The notes beneath the pieces were generated by a model, which was not told the DNA's origin, searched no databases, and saw nothing but the letters and a program-made list of their open reading frames with translations. Below, piece after piece: positions 22,652-23,075 of a stretch of 23,075 nucleotides of DNA; position 1 is the stretch's first letter, and the number at the start of each line of letters is the position of its first letter. A program made the position numbers and the translations under genes. The DNA lies in assembly GCA_937967325.1 (NCBI GenBank), contig CALBSQ010000092.1, positions 1-23,075 of the forward strand. Reading direction: 5' to 3'. The stretch is from an uncultured Chloroflexota bacterium. Its GTDB lineage: Bacteria; Chloroflexota; UBA4733.

Positions 22652-23075
22652 CTACGCCTCCTCTTCGGGTGAGGGGTCTTGCCAAATGGCTGCCCAGGTC
22701 CAGTAGCCCAAGAAGTCTTCTATCTTCATTCTATAGGATGTTGCCTCAAAAGGGTCCCGCACGCGCACGGTGTCGTCGTCGCCCAGACCGTCGACCACCA
22801 CCGCGTGGTCGATCTTCGCTCCGAACTCGCGCATCGCGGCAACCCAGCTGCCGGAGGTGCTGAGGATCGCGACGGCCTTGCCTCCTCCCATCCTGGGAAC
22901 ATCGAGATAGTCTCCCCGCCAGCCCGCGCGGTGCGAGAGGCGATTGAGCACGTCCGCGAGCCGCAGGGTGATCGCCGGCGCGCCGAGATGGGAGCCGCCT
23001 CTAGGCTCCCACATCCCGCAGATCAGGCGATCGCCAGCGGGCGGATCGGCGATCCCGTCCCCCCGACGATCTTCA
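22652..23075 (-). CDS. C39-like cysteine peptidase domain protein, 5' end outside window
   Basis: The frame is open to the window edge, so the N-terminus is missing; an internal ATG at 23014 is not necessarily the start. The visible C-terminal 141 codons fit the peptidase C39/papain-like fold: VAAMREFGAKIDHAVVVDGL carries the likely catalytic His, and DTVRVRDPFEATSYRMKIEDFLGYW carries the paired Asp and the typical closing strand and helix. The catalytic Cys box is not recognisable in the visible part and probably lies upstream. Such domains occur in secreted or bacteriocin-type proteins and in intracellular proteins of unknown role. Confidence 0.6.
   Translation of the reverse strand, partial: EDRRGDGIADPPAGDRLICGMWEPRGGSHLGAPAITLRLADVLNRLSHRAGWRGDYLDVPRMGGGKAVAILSTSGSWVAAMREFGAKIDHAVVVDGLGDDDTVRVRDPFEATSYRMKIEDFLGYWTWAAIWQDPSPEEEA

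Overview
The window is GC-rich, densely coded DNA from what looks like a free-living bacterium. It holds an LLM-class flavin oxidoreductase, a phytanoyl-CoA dioxygenase-like protein, a GH4 enzyme beside a Tat-type solute-binding lipoprotein, a long helical protein resembling the C-terminal half of SWIM zinc-finger proteins, and a 34-bp inverted repeat of the GTCATCCTGAGCGGAGCG type. In my judgement this mix fits Chloroflexota, perhaps Thermomicrobia-like. There is no rRNA or intact marker gene, so this placement is tentative.

Layout. (1) 1-3004: two identical 31-nt copies (25-55 and 2974-3004) of a tRNA/tmRNA-like 3' end bracket a small cargo unit. The cargo is a DUF4258/YgiT toxin-antitoxin-like pair, a trace of a P-loop ATPase on the minus strand, a cupin gene preceded by a perfect 10-10-10 inverted repeat, and an enolase-superfamily dehydratase resembling L-rhamnonate dehydratase. 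No integrase is visible. (2) 3048-12290: a defence island. It contains hicB-hicA on the minus strand, then a tightly overlapping type I restriction-modification operon hsdM-hsdS-[Abi_C/HEPN protein]-hsdR on the plus strand, an unrecognised 150-aa gene, and a convergent TIGR02391/Ymh-type HEPN gene. (3) 12444-15832: a small secreted Cys-containing protein with a strong promoter, a PRC-barrel-like protein divergent from a stand-alone response-regulator receiver, a structured 394-nt non-coding gap with a promoter-like sequence, a small orphan ORF, and a flavin-dependent oxidoreductase. (4) 16134-20293: a PhyH-family oxygenase, a large inverted repeat, and a solute-binding lipoprotein plus GH4 glycosidase without permeases. 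(5) 20401-23075: a 46-aa basic mini-protein, the SWIM-less helical protein, and a two-gene unit with a C39-like peptidase cut by the window edge.

The most interesting arrangement is the HEPN gene lodged between hsdS and hsdR. The genes are joined by 11-, 1- and 4-nt overlaps, so it is translationally coupled to the restriction enzyme. This is the position that the anticodon nuclease PrrC occupies in the E. coli prr locus. Here the slot holds a 240-aa protein with no visible ATPase domain. With the second HEPN gene, HicBA and DUF4258/YgiT nearby, the region reads as layered immunity: DNA restriction backed by RNA-targeting or suicide modules. The sequence supports the arrangement; the mechanism is inference.
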